A stretch of 48,584 nucleotides of DNA, from the IMG/VR virus record IMGVR_UViG_3300022200_000072, positions 1 through 48,584 of that record; one strand, written 5' to 3'. The position numbers and the translations under genes are program-made. The notes beneath the pieces were generated by a model. That model was not told the DNA's origin, did no database searches, and saw only the letters and a list, made by a program, of their open reading frames with translations. Of this stretch, positions 40,382 through 48,584 are shown piece by piece. Within the stretch, counting starts at the first letter, position 1, and each line of letters begins with the position of its first letter. The stretch is from a virus.

Positions 40382-43300
40382 GTGATAACAACTCCAGATA
40401 CAGATAACACTAGCACTGATAACTTCTCCATAGAAGATTTAAACGGAGAGACTTTCTCTTTAGATGATTTAGCCACCTCCCCTTTATACAATATCAAAAC
40501 TAGTGATTTGTCTAATAAGCAGTTGGCTATCAATACAGCATTACTTAAAGAAGACCCCTCAGCGGTAGGCAAAGCTTTCTCTGACATTAATGATGAAATG
40601 TCAACAGAAGGTACACAGGTAGTACAGAAACAAATAGCTGGTGAGGCTAAAGCTGAAAGCTTAAAGAATGTACAAGACCCTTTAGTGAACATCTTATTAG
40701 ACCCAGAAGCTACAGACGAACAGAAGGTTAATGCCTCACGTTATGCCCTAGATAAGACTTCTGAGATGTTCAGTGTACGTAAAGAGCTTATGACTAAGCA
40801 GTTGTCTAAACCTATTAACTCTGGTAACCAAGAGGTTGACCGTGTTAGGGAGAGCTTTGCCGCCCAAATAGATTATGTAAATGACCAACTAGAGTGGAAA
40901 CAAAATTTATTAAACCAACAAGTAGCTGCTGTAGATAATAACATGGCTGGGGCTACAGTTGAGTTCTTTGAAGCAATGATTCCCTTCTCACGTCAGAAAC
41001 TTATTTCTGGTATTATAAGTGATTTAAAGGACAAACTTGGGGAGAATAGTGGCTTAGAGTCTGGTCGTATCTCCTCTTTCTTAGCACTAGGTGATTCTTT
41101 TGAATCTGTGCAAGATATGATTAAATCTGTGCCGCTAGAAGAACGCCCTAAGATTACACAGATGTTAGCTGACATTATTGATGACAACTCTGAGATAATC
41201 ATTCCTGATGAGAATGGGTATGCTAAGGTAGACTTACTACGTACATTCCTAGAGGAAGGGTATTATGGGGAGTCTGAGAAGTGGATTGACAACGTTATCG
41301 GACTACTAGACATAGCCTTACTAGGGGGTGTTGCTAAACAAGCCTCTAAGGGCTTTAGGGGCACTCGTGATGCACGTAGCTTAGATGACATTATAGCTGA
41401 CCTTAAAACTAAGCGTACATTCTACGGTGGCTCACCTACATCTGCTGGGCGTAATGCTGAGAATGCTAACCCAGACACAGCCCGTATTATGTTTGATGCG
41501 TCTATGACTGATGATAAGGTGGCTAAATCTTTCTATGGGGCTAACTCAGATGAAGTGGCTGCTAGGGCTATGAATCCAGAACCAATGGTTAGGGGGGCTA
41601 CTACAGAGGCTAGACCTTCCGCTATGGGGCGTAACCAAGAGGTTGAACTCTCTGGTGACCCAGATATGCTTGAGTATAGCAAGACTGATGGTAAGATATA
41701 CTATGCTCAGTCAGAACTTAAAGCTATGCGTAGCCAAGTGTTTAATGATTTTGAAAGTGTTAATGGCCTTACATTACGTGAGAACATCACACAAGTTGGC
41801 AGGGATGACTCAGACAATTTAGCTATACGTGCTATATATGGCCCTAATGCCGATGCAGGTTGGTCTAACGTAGAAGATGCTGTCAAGCAAACTATGTTTG
41901 GCTTACGTAAGTATGGTATTAAGCCAGAAGATGTAGAAGTGTTAGTTCGTTCAGGTGACGAGTATGTTGCTATATCCCCTGACTCTAACTTACCAACTAC
42001 AGCAGATTACGTAGTGGCAGTAAACTACAAGTATGAATACAACCCATTAGACGTAGCTAACTTTGAAACTAGTGACGTAAACCTAAACTTATTTGATAGA
42101 CACATTGGTCAGATTACTGTTGGGCAGAATATTAACTTAACTAGGATGATTAAAGACCCCTCTAGTTTGTTCGACACTAAGATTAGTAAAGGGGCATTAC
42201 GTTCAGAAGACCGCTCAGCAGCCATTGAGAAGCGTCTGGTGGAACTTTCTAAAGAGTTTGATGCAGTGTACCTAAAGCTTCCTAAAACCTCACAGGCTAG
42301 CGTACACGAGTACGTAAAGGAAGCTAACCACAAGGGTATTAAGTTTAATAGAACATACCTGCAAGGTAGAGGGTTTAACACCAAAGAGATAGATGCTTTA
42401 CAAGAGTGGAAGAACTACTGGGACACTATGTATGTCTTAGAGAACTCTGACATGACACGTAAGTTATCTGCACAAGGTTGGCAGTTGTGGGATAACGGAG
42501 CTAGCACACTAATAGCTCGTCCTATGGCTCGTGGACAAGTAGGTAAGAGCAGACAGTTCTATGACTCAGCTACAGACTCACTGGTACGATACTCAGATGA
42601 AGACTTAGCTCAGTTGTATGAAAATGGTGGTACTATCTCTGAGCTACGTACAGCAGTAGAGATTGATGGTAAGTTTGTAGAGCAAATGATTGTTCCACAG
42701 AGTACTGAAAGCTACACTAGACGTATTAGGGAAAGTGACCACATCTTAAGTTACAGACACGGTTATTACACAGTTAAGTATGACTCACCTTGGTTTATTG
42801 ACAAAGAGATATTAGATGATGCTGGGAATGTTACTCGCACAGAGACAGTGGCAACTGCTGGTAGTCAAGCTGAATCTAAACAATTCGTAGAAAGAGCTTC
42901 TGCCCAAGCAGAGAACGCTAGATTTATTACTAGAGCTGACCGTAACTCAACACGCACAATAGAAGATGACTACATTAACGTAGCTATTAATAATGGGCGT
43001 ACACCACAGAGATTCCGTGGTAAGCGTTTGAGAGATTCCTCTGGCACTACTGACGTTAACGAGAAGTACGTTAAAGACCCAGTAGAGGTTATGATTGAAG
43101 CAGCTCGTAACATAGCTAACCGTGTTGGCTACAGAGACTACCTAGAGACTACTAAGCGTAGATTCACTGAAACATACCGTAGCGTACTACCCAAGCAGTA
43201 TGGCAGATACACATTCCCTAGTAACATTAATGACATTAACTATGTTGATATTGCTGATAAGAGAATGTATCAAGATGCTAGACAAACTTGGGAGTATATT

Positions 43301-45088
43301 AACTACTTAGAGAATGCTTACATTAATGGTATTGACGAGATATTTAAGAGTACATTACGTGGACTAGCTGAGACAGTTGGCACTAGGAGTGCTGTTGGGG
43401 AGAAATCTCTAATGTGGGCTTCTAAACAGAATCCTGTAGCCTTCTCTAAGAATATAGCGTTCCAAGCTTTACTAGCCACTAACCCACTTAGACAATTCGT
43501 TGTACAAGGACACCAGATGATTATGCTGAGTGCCCTTGCTCCTGAGTATGCTACTACAAGATTGGTTAGGGATACATCAGCTTTACTGCTTTACAAACTT
43601 GGGCACAAAGAAATAGCAGCTAAGTATTTTGGTAATATTGGTAAATTAACTGATGAAGGTGCTAAAAACCTAAGTGGTAAGATGTTAGGTATTAGCAGGA
43701 AGGAAATGGATACGTTAGTAAAAGCATTTGATGATTCAGGACTAACAGCTAACGTAGACAGACATGCTCTTATACAGGGCGCTCTAACTCAAATGGCTGA
43801 CTCTTGGAGTGTTGGGAGTAAGGCTAAGCGTGTTACCTCGAAGATATTATCAGCTCCACGTAAGGTGGGGTTTGATGCTGGGGAAAACATCAACATGATG
43901 ACTGCTTGGCTTACTATGAGAGACAGAGCCATTAAAGCTGGTAAAGACTTCTCACGCTCAGATGTACAAGCTGAGGTGGCTGCGCTAGCTAGGGACTTTA
44001 CCTATGGTATGAACTTTGCTGGTGATATGCCTTATAACCAGAACTCAATGTCATTGATTATGCAATTTATGCAAGCCCCTCACAAAGCCATGTTACAAGT
44101 TACTAGCAATAGGAATTTGACTGGTGCAGAGAAAGCTCGTATAGCAGCATTCTCTTTAATGCAGTTCACATTGCCACCAGCAGTTATGTACACAGCGTTT
44201 GCTCCTATACTAGCTATGATTGAGAATGAAGAACTTAAAGAGGCTATAGTGTTTGGTCTTGAGAGTTATATTCTTAACGCTAGCCTAACAGCGGTTACTG
44301 GCGAAAAGACTAGAATAGATTTCTCTGGTCTAGCCCCATTAGATATGTATGGTATGTATGAGACGTTAACAGAGTTATGGACAGGTGGTATTGGCGAAGG
44401 GTTTGCTAACACAGCTTCTATGGGTCTTATGTTTGGGCACAACCCAAGGATGAGAGATGCCATTATGGGGGCAGCTAGATTCTTTAACTTAGCAGAGGAT
44501 GAGACAGAAAGTCCAGAAGACTTCCTTAAGGTAGCGGAAGGGTTTATGAGTGTATCATCTGGCTATTCTAACTACATGAAGTGGTCATACGCTAATGAGG
44601 TTGGTAAGAAGATGAGTAGCACTGGTAAACTTTCTAACGTAAACAAAGCTGAGTCTATAGCAATACTATTTGGCTTCCCCACACAGGAAGAAACTAAGAA
44701 GTATATATTTGACAAGTTACGCTATGGCAAGAGTGAAGACTTCAAGGACGACTTTAACAAATGGTATAGTGAAAACAAACGTATTGCTGCCAAGTTAGGT
44801 ATTGCCAATAATGATGTTGAGTTTGAGTCTAGGATGATTAATAGCGCCTTAGTACACTTCCAACAGTTCCCACAAAGGTTTAATGAGATGTTGCTACAAA
44901 AGCTAGAGCAAGATGCACAAGATGGTGATACAGTATTCTATGAATCTGCTAGACGCCTGATGGGTATCAGCACAGCAGATGAGTTTAAGAATATGATACA
45001 AGCATCTCCACTCGATGAGGAAACTAAAAGTAACTTATTACAAGAGATGGAACTTGCAGATAAAATTAACAGAGAGGGGTATAACTAA
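40382..45088 (+). CDS. Giant internal virion / DNA ejection protein
   Basis: 1568 residues, GTG start five bases after the gp14-like stop. Mostly helical. The C-terminal third has features of podovirus gp16-like ejection proteins: SKNIAFQALLATNPLRQFVVQGHQMIM, then NQNSMSLIMQFMQAPHKAM and hydrophobic stretches near residues 1255-1310. I see no convincing lytic transglycosylase Glu motif in the first 200 residues, so peptidoglycan cutting may be left to the lysozyme at 46980. It would be packaged in the core of the capsid and help carry DNA across the envelope. Confidence 0.75.
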   Translation: MITTPDTDNTSTDNFSIEDLNGETFSLDDLATSPLYNIKTSDLSNKQLAINTALLKEDPSAVGKAFSDINDEMSTEGTQVVQKQIAGEAKAESLKNVQDPLVNILLDPEATDEQKVNASRYALDKTSEMFSVRKELMTKQLSKPINSGNQEVDRVRESFAAQIDYVNDQLEWKQNLLNQQVAAVDNNMAGATVEFFEAMIPFSRQKLISGIISDLKDKLGENSGLESGRISSFLALGDSFESVQDMIKSVPLEERPKITQMLADIIDDNSEIIIPDENGYAKVDLLRTFLEEGYYGESEKWIDNVIGLLDIALLGGVAKQASKGFRGTRDARSLDDIIADLKTKRTFYGGSPTSAGRNAENANPDTARIMFDASMTDDKVAKSFYGANSDEVAARAMNPEPMVRGATTEARPSAMGRNQEVELSGDPDMLEYSKTDGKIYYAQSELKAMRSQVFNDFESVNGLTLRENITQVGRDDSDNLAIRAIYGPNADAGWSNVEDAVKQTMFGLRKYGIKPEDVEVLVRSGDEYVAISPDSNLPTTADYVVAVNYKYEYNPLDVANFETSDVNLNLFDRHIGQITVGQNINLTRMIKDPSSLFDTKISKGALRSEDRSAAIEKRLVELSKEFDAVYLKLPKTSQASVHEYVKEANHKGIKFNRTYLQGRGFNTKEIDALQEWKNYWDTMYVLENSDMTRKLSAQGWQLWDNGASTLIARPMARGQVGKSRQFYDSATDSLVRYSDEDLAQLYENGGTISELRTAVEIDGKFVEQMIVPQSTESYTRRIRESDHILSYRHGYYTVKYDSPWFIDKEILDDAGNVTRTETVATAGSQAESKQFVERASAQAENARFITRADRNSTRTIEDDYINVAINNGRTPQRFRGKRLRDSSGTTDVNEKYVKDPVEVMIEAARNIANRVGYRDYLETTKRRFTETYRSVLPKQYGRYTFPSNINDINYVDIADKRMYQDARQTWEYINYLENAYINGIDEIFKSTLRGLAETVGTRSAVGEKSLMWASKQNPVAFSKNIAFQALLATNPLRQFVVQGHQMIMLSALAPEYATTRLVRDTSALLLYKLGHKEIAAKYFGNIGKLTDEGAKNLSGKMLGISRKEMDTLVKAFDDSGLTANVDRHALIQGALTQMADSWSVGSKAKRVTSKILSAPRKVGFDAGENINMMTAWLTMRDRAIKAGKDFSRSDVQAEVAALARDFTYGMNFAGDMPYNQNSMSLIMQFMQAPHKAMLQVTSNRNLTGAEKARIAAFSLMQFTLPPAVMYTAFAPILAMIENEELKEAIVFGLESYILNASLTAVTGEKTRIDFSGLAPLDMYGMYETLTELWTGGIGEGFANTASMGLMFGHNPRMRDAIMGAARFFNLAEDETESPEDFLKVAEGFMSVSSGYSNYMKWSYANEVGKKMSSTGKLSNVNKAESIAILFGFPTQEETKKYIFDKLRYGKSEDFKDDFNKWYSENKRIAAKLGIANNDVEFESRMINSALVHFQQFPQRFNEMLLQKLEQDAQDGDTVFYESARRLMGISTADEFKNMIQASPLDEETKSNLLQEMELADKINREGYN

Positions 45089-46983
45089 TGGCTGGATTAT
45101 TTTCTCCAACTATTGAAACTGGGGGTGGTCAGCCTGTACAAGCGACTAATGTGCAATCCCCATCAACAGCAACACAGTTAGCCCCAGCAGTGGCTCAGGG
45201 GGCTTCACAGCTCCTTGACTTCTTCGGAAGGAAGAATGTAGCTGAAGCTAAGGTTAGTGCTGTACAACAAACTGACAAGGCTAAGAGTGAATATGCTAAG
45301 GAAATGCTGTACCTAAGCAACATTGCTAGGACAGGTAAAGGGGTTAACACTTCTATGTTACGCAGTAAAGCTGATAGGCTTACTATGCAGTATATGGAAA
45401 AGTACCCCTCCTTAGTTGATGACTTCACTAAGATACGTAAGGACTATTCCTCTATTGCTGGCCTAGGTAAGGCCCTAGCTGAGGGTACTCCAGAGGAACA
45501 ACAAGCAGCTTCTAACGCTAAGTCTGCTAGTGATGCTGGTTTTGTACTGCCTTCATTCACAGAAGAAGAGAAGCAGAAGGGGGTCAATGACTACCTTAGA
45601 ATTAAGCGTAGTGTAGCTGAACTAGACTACGTTGGTAAGCAACAAGGGGTAGATGCTGCAACTAAGAAGGTTGAGTCACAGAAAGCCTTAGTTGGGTTCT
45701 TCCGTTCAACTACAGCAGACTTTAGTAGAAAGGCTAAAACTGTAGCTGAGAAGTTTGAAAAGGGGGAGTTGGATGCAGCTCAAGCCAAAGCTGAGTTAGA
45801 CCTTCTATATGAGACTACATCTGTTACAGCAGGGCAGATTGGGGCTTATGCTGGTAGTGAGTTTATCTCTGGTCAAAGTGCTGGTGTTAAAACGTTATAT
45901 GATAATGCTACAGCTATGATTAAAGGGGACTTTAGCTTACAAGCCCTACAGAATAAAAATAAGAGCACCCTAGCACTACAGGAAAGTCTTATCTTAGAAG
46001 ACCCTGAAATGGCCCCCTTAGTAGCATTTTCTAATTTAGTAGATAATCAAAATGTAGGGTTTTTACAGAAGCTAAATGTTAAAGCCACCCAGTATTTACT
46101 GTCTATGGATAAGACCACACCTAACAATCCCGACCCATTTACTGATAAAGAGTCTGCTAAAGTTGGGTATGAAGCTCTTATGAATAAGGTTAAAACTTTC
46201 AACTCTAACCCTGCTGAGTTGTCTGAGGCAGAGCTAGGAGCTTTAGATACGTCTGTCAATAGTTTACTAAATGGTGTGTATGAGAACCAACTTAAGATTA
46301 CGTCTCCTAAAGACTTAAAAGACTTTGTAACGTTCTTTGCTAACCCACAGATGGGTAAACAGGTAGAGAAGTCTGGTGGGATGCTTCCAGATGCGTCTAG
46401 GAAGGCCAAGGAAGTGATTAAGATGGAGTACACTGATAAGGTTATGCCTAAGCTAAGAACACGCTTAGAACAGGCTGTAGTGACCCAGATAGACACATCC
46501 CTAAGCCCACTTACTAGTTCATACATTAATAGGTCTTCTACTGCTAAGTCCACTAAGAAAGTTCCACTAATGGATTACGTAGATATAGATACCAGTAATG
46601 GCACTATTAGTTTCCAAATGAAACAGGGACTAGAGAACTTAGACTCAGTAGCTAAGAGTGAAGTGATTAATAGTTTAAGGGGTTTGAACAAGGAGGTATC
46701 ACCACTTATGAATGAGATGGTGAGATTGGGGGCACACTTAGAGGGGAGCACTAACTATAAGCAATTCTTAAATGATAACGTAGATAGTGTGTTTGGTTTA
46801 CGTTCACAAGAAGAGCCAGCTAAACCAGCCCCTAAAGTTAATGATAGCATTGACCCTATAGCCCAGTTGAATAAACAGGCGCAGGAGCAAAATGTAGATT
46901 TGACTTCGTATGAAGATGGGGATTATACGGATGGCAATCAGGTATTCACTATTAAAGGTGGTAAGGTTGTTGGTGTGAAATGA
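45088..46983 (+). CDS. Internal virion protein, helical
   Basis: 631 residues, helical and charged, with few Cys. The N-terminus is a Gly/Ser/Thr/Gln-rich segment (GLFSPTIETGGGQPVQATNVQSPSTATQL). A long helical body follows. The C-terminal SYEDGDYTDGNQVFTIKGGKVVGV is a small beta unit. Position between the giant protein and the lysozyme makes it the counterpart of T7 gp15. Its ATG overlaps the previous stop (TAATG). Confidence 0.65.
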   Translation: MAGLFSPTIETGGGQPVQATNVQSPSTATQLAPAVAQGASQLLDFFGRKNVAEAKVSAVQQTDKAKSEYAKEMLYLSNIARTGKGVNTSMLRSKADRLTMQYMEKYPSLVDDFTKIRKDYSSIAGLGKALAEGTPEEQQAASNAKSASDAGFVLPSFTEEEKQKGVNDYLRIKRSVAELDYVGKQQGVDAATKKVESQKALVGFFRSTTADFSRKAKTVAEKFEKGELDAAQAKAELDLLYETTSVTAGQIGAYAGSEFISGQSAGVKTLYDNATAMIKGDFSLQALQNKNKSTLALQESLILEDPEMAPLVAFSNLVDNQNVGFLQKLNVKATQYLLSMDKTTPNNPDPFTDKESAKVGYEALMNKVKTFNSNPAELSEAELGALDTSVNSLLNGVYENQLKITSPKDLKDFVTFFANPQMGKQVEKSGGMLPDASRKAKEVIKMEYTDKVMPKLRTRLEQAVVTQIDTSLSPLTSSYINRSSTAKSTKKVPLMDYVDIDTSNGTISFQMKQGLENLDSVAKSEVINSLRGLNKEVSPLMNEMVRLGAHLEGSTNYKQFLNDNVDSVFGLRSQEEPAKPAPKVNDSIDPIAQLNKQAQEQNVDLTSYEDGDYTDGNQVFTIKGGKVVGVK

Positions 46984-47804
46984 TAGACTTTAGCAAGGTA
47001 AAGCCTGTAAGAGCTAATATAGATTTCAAAAAAGTAAAGCCTGTTATTGCAGATGCAGCTACAAAGCCCACTGTTATAAAAGATAGTCCTACAGAATATA
47101 GTATAGACTTCTCACAGTTAAAAGCTGTCCGTAGCTCAGACTCTCCAATACTTCCAAAGGGTGTGTCTAAAGAGCAAATACTTGATGAAGGGTTGCGCTC
47201 TAAGAGAGAAGCTGCTTTAGGTAAGACTTTCACTGATATAGAGGAAAGGAAAGCTAGGGACTTAGAACTTGAGAAAGATTTAAACACTCCTAAGTCAAGC
47301 TTTGGTTGGCCTACAGAGAAAGACCAATCTGGCAAACCTAAAGTGTACCTAGGCGCTAAAGCAGTGAAGAGGGTGTCTGAGTTATCTAATAAGGAGTTAT
47401 CCTTAGCGGAGCGTAGGGTAGTGGAGGAGGAGGGATACGTTGCTGGGGATTATAAGGATGATAAAGGGATACAAACTAGTGGTGTTGGACAAACTGGTAA
47501 GTGGAGTGGAAAAACATTCTCAGAGACATTTGAATCCCACAAGCAAGATGCTAGACGTTTAGTTAAGGATTTCGATAGTATGCCAGAGTACCTACAGGCT
47601 GAGTTAGTACAAATCACATACAGGGGGGATTTACAACAGTCCCCTAATATGAGGAAGTTATTAAACTCTGGTAAGTATAAGGAGGCTGCTAAGGAGTTAT
47701 TAAATAACCAAGAATATATTAAACGTAAGAAGAAAGGTGATGATGGAGTTACTAGGAGATTGGAAGCTTTACATGATGCTATTATTAAATATAGTAGAGA
47801 GTAA
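46980..47804 (+). CDS. T4-type lysozyme with IDF-repeat leader
   Basis: 274 residues. Residues 1-50 contain three spaced repeats of IDF-(S/K)-(K/Q)-(V/L)-K-x-V. The C-terminal domain (about 141-274) is a T4 lysozyme-type glycosidase. E151, D160 and T166 have exactly the spacing of T4 lysozyme E11, D20 and T26, within EEEGYVAGDYKD and GIQTSGVGQTG. It hydrolyses peptidoglycan. The N-terminal extension and its place after the internal virion proteins suggest a virion-associated enzyme used at entry, but it is also the only endolysin candidate I see. It overlaps the preceding gene by four bases. Confidence 0.85.
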   Translation: MIDFSKVKPVRANIDFKKVKPVIADAATKPTVIKDSPTEYSIDFSQLKAVRSSDSPILPKGVSKEQILDEGLRSKREAALGKTFTDIEERKARDLELEKDLNTPKSSFGWPTEKDQSGKPKVYLGAKAVKRVSELSNKELSLAERRVVEEEGYVAGDYKDDKGIQTSGVGQTGKWSGKTFSETFESHKQDARRLVKDFDSMPEYLQAELVQITYRGDLQQSPNMRKLLNSGKYKEAAKELLNNQEYIKRKKKGDDGVTRRLEALHDAIIKYSRE

Positions 47805-47810
47805 TAGATT

Positions 47811-47866
47811 AAGTATTTACTAGTATATACTATTATACCACAATTAGAGGTGTTTTGTGTACAAAA
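47811..47866. promoter_or_regulatory. Conserved intergenic element, copy 2
   Basis: Nearly identical to copy 1 in its core (TTACTAGTATATACTATTAT). On the minus strand: TACACA, 18 bases, TATAAT, pointing left. The spacer hairpin is weak here. The GTG start of the lipoprotein gene falls inside the conserved TTTTGTGTA box, so the element and the start codon are fused. Confidence 0.6.
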
Positions 47867-48189
47867 AATTAAAATATATTTCCTTTGCTCTCTTTCTTAT
47901 AACGTTTAGTGGGTGTTCCTCATTACCATTCATAGGTGGTGGGGTTCCCTCATTGGGCGTAGAAGCTACGCTAGGGGATAAACAAGAGTCAGTGGTAGGT
48001 AGTATAGGGGATAGCCAACAACTCTCCGTAGATAGCGTCTCAGGAGGTATTACGACCAATAATACACAGGAGGTTCCTATAGAGTTTATGCTATTGATGG
48101 TGTTGGGCTGGTTACTACCTTCCCCAAATGAGATATGGAAAGGTTTTAAAGGTTTTATTCAAATATTAAGGGGAAAGGGCAATGGCTAA
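47857..48189 (+). CDS. Lipoprotein, probable spanin
   Basis: 110 residues, GTG start with GAGGTG upstream. A basic n-region (MYKKLKY) and hydrophobic stretch lead to the lipobox TFSGC with Cys20, so it should be lipidated and exported. The body (VEATLGDKQESVVGSIGDSQQ...) is polar. A C-terminal hydrophobic segment (EFMLLMVLGWLLPSPNEIWKGF, about 76-97) follows. An outer-membrane lipid anchor plus a C-terminal membrane segment is the topology of single-protein spanins; an Rz1-like role with the 111-residue protein at 1469 is the alternative. It lies directly after the lysozyme gene. Confidence 0.65.
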   Translation: MYKKLKYISFALFLITFSGCSSLPFIGGGVPSLGVEATLGDKQESVVGSIGDSQQLSVDSVSGGITTNNTQEVPIEFMLLMVLGWLLPSPNEIWKGFKGFIQILRGKGNG

Positions 48190-48469
48190 GAAGGGTCAAA
48201 CAAAAGCTACAGCTACCAAACGTAGTAAGCAACAACGAGCGTACAATAGTTCACCAGAGCAGAAGAAGCGTAGAGCACAACGTAACGCTGCTAGAGCTAA
48301 GATGGAGAAGGAAGGTAAGGTGTCTAAGGGTGACGGGAAAGACGTTGACCATAAGGATAAGAACACTTCTAATAACTCAAATGGTAATCTGAGGGTTAAG
48401 TCTAAGAAGGCTAACCGTGCAGATAATCGCTCTACTGGTGGGCGTAAGAAGAAAGGCGCTAAGAAATGA
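48182..48469 (+). CDS. Small basic HNH-like protein, copy B (uninterrupted allele)
   Basis: 95 residues, the same first 89 residues as copy A at 597-884 with many synonymous base changes, ending KGAKK. There is no HNH gene downstream: the stop overlaps the next ATG (ATGA). This is therefore the uninserted form of the locus. It overlaps the lipoprotein gene by eight bases, whereas copy A follows the holin gene. Confidence 0.7.
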   Translation: MAKKGQTKATATKRSKQQRAYNSSPEQKKRRAQRNAARAKMEKEGKVSKGDGKDVDHKDKNTSNNSNGNLRVKSKKANRADNRSTGGRKKKGAKK

Positions 48470-48584
48470 TAAAGGAGCGTATCTTAGAGGGGATTATAGC
48501 CTTATGTGTACTAGCCATAGCTGCCCTAGGTAATAACTACTACGATTTATTGAAGGCTGTAGATAAGCAGGAGCTTGAGGGGAT
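48458..48584 (+). repeat. 127-base exact repeat of 1461-1587
   Basis: The terminal copy of the repeat described at 1461-1587. The identity ends exactly at the last base of the window on the right and at c48457 on the left. Confidence 0.9.
48466..48584 (+). CDS. Membrane-anchored coiled-coil protein, 5' part
   Basis: The first 39 codons of the gene at 1469-1804, identical in sequence, cut by the end of the window. Not a broken gene: the contig stops here, and the rest is expected to be bases 1588-1804. Confidence 0.8.
   Translation, partial: MIKERILEGIIALCVLAIAALGNNYYDLLKAVDKQELEG

Noticed and set aside
1-48584. Phage RNA polymerase of the T7 type, integrase or repressor
   Set aside because: No protein with these motifs is present on either strand, so neither T7-style transcription nor lysogeny is supported.

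Overview
The window is a nearly complete genome of a short-tailed (podovirus-type) double-stranded DNA phage, most likely infecting a Gram-negative, probably marine or aquatic, bacterium. The evidence is a T7-style head and tail set (terminase, portal, scaffold, capsid, tubular tail proteins A and B, gp14-like and giant internal virion proteins) together with a T7-style replication set (family A DNA polymerase, primase-helicase, 5'-3' exonuclease, SSB with an acidic tail). I find no phage RNA polymerase, integrase, tRNA or CRISPR array. Instead there are two small sigma-factor-like genes and a large amidoligase/ATP-grasp/glutaminase island, a combination reminiscent of phiEco32-type podoviruses. 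Host and family are inference only.

Layout. A leftward (minus) block runs from about 24.6 kb down to 4.6 kb. Its promoter end has two strong sigma70-like promoters and a roughly 0.55-0.7 kb gene-free stretch that folds into many helices on the minus strand, so it is probably a large structured RNA or leader. Next come small early genes and a GNAT protein, then the amidoligase island (about 22.0-14.65 kb), then sigma-like factor 2, primase-helicase, sigma-like factor 1, DNA polymerase, a phosphatase-like protein, SSB, exonuclease, HNH nucleases, a metallophosphatase, small unknowns, a dATP/dGTP diphosphohydrolase-like gene and a membrane protein. A rightward (plus) late block begins at 25.37 kb: tail fibre, tailspike, terminase, portal, scaffold, capsid, tail tube, internal virion proteins, T4-type lysozyme and a lipoprotein. 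It continues through the contig ends into the second tailspike and stops at 4.6 kb, where both blocks meet at one bidirectional terminator.

The contig ends are informative. The last 127 bases exactly equal bases 1461-1587, and the segment before them is an allele of bases 597-1460 that lacks an inserted HNH gene. The simplest reading is a circular map of about 47.0 kb, with bases 1-1460 as an alternative branch carrying a holin and HNH gene where the other carries a lipoprotein. A real imperfect terminal repeat is also possible.

How it works together. Six copies of a conserved roughly 50-60 bp element, with a sigma70-like TACACA / TATAAT core, sit in most of the larger intergenic gaps and probably set the transcription programme. 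The island encodes two amidoligases, an ATP-grasp ligase, class I and class II glutamine amidotransferase domains, a Zn-ribbon microprotein, SH3-like proteins of unknown function and a GNAT. It looks like a pathway that makes or attaches an amide- or peptide-linked modification during infection. Its substrate is unknown.
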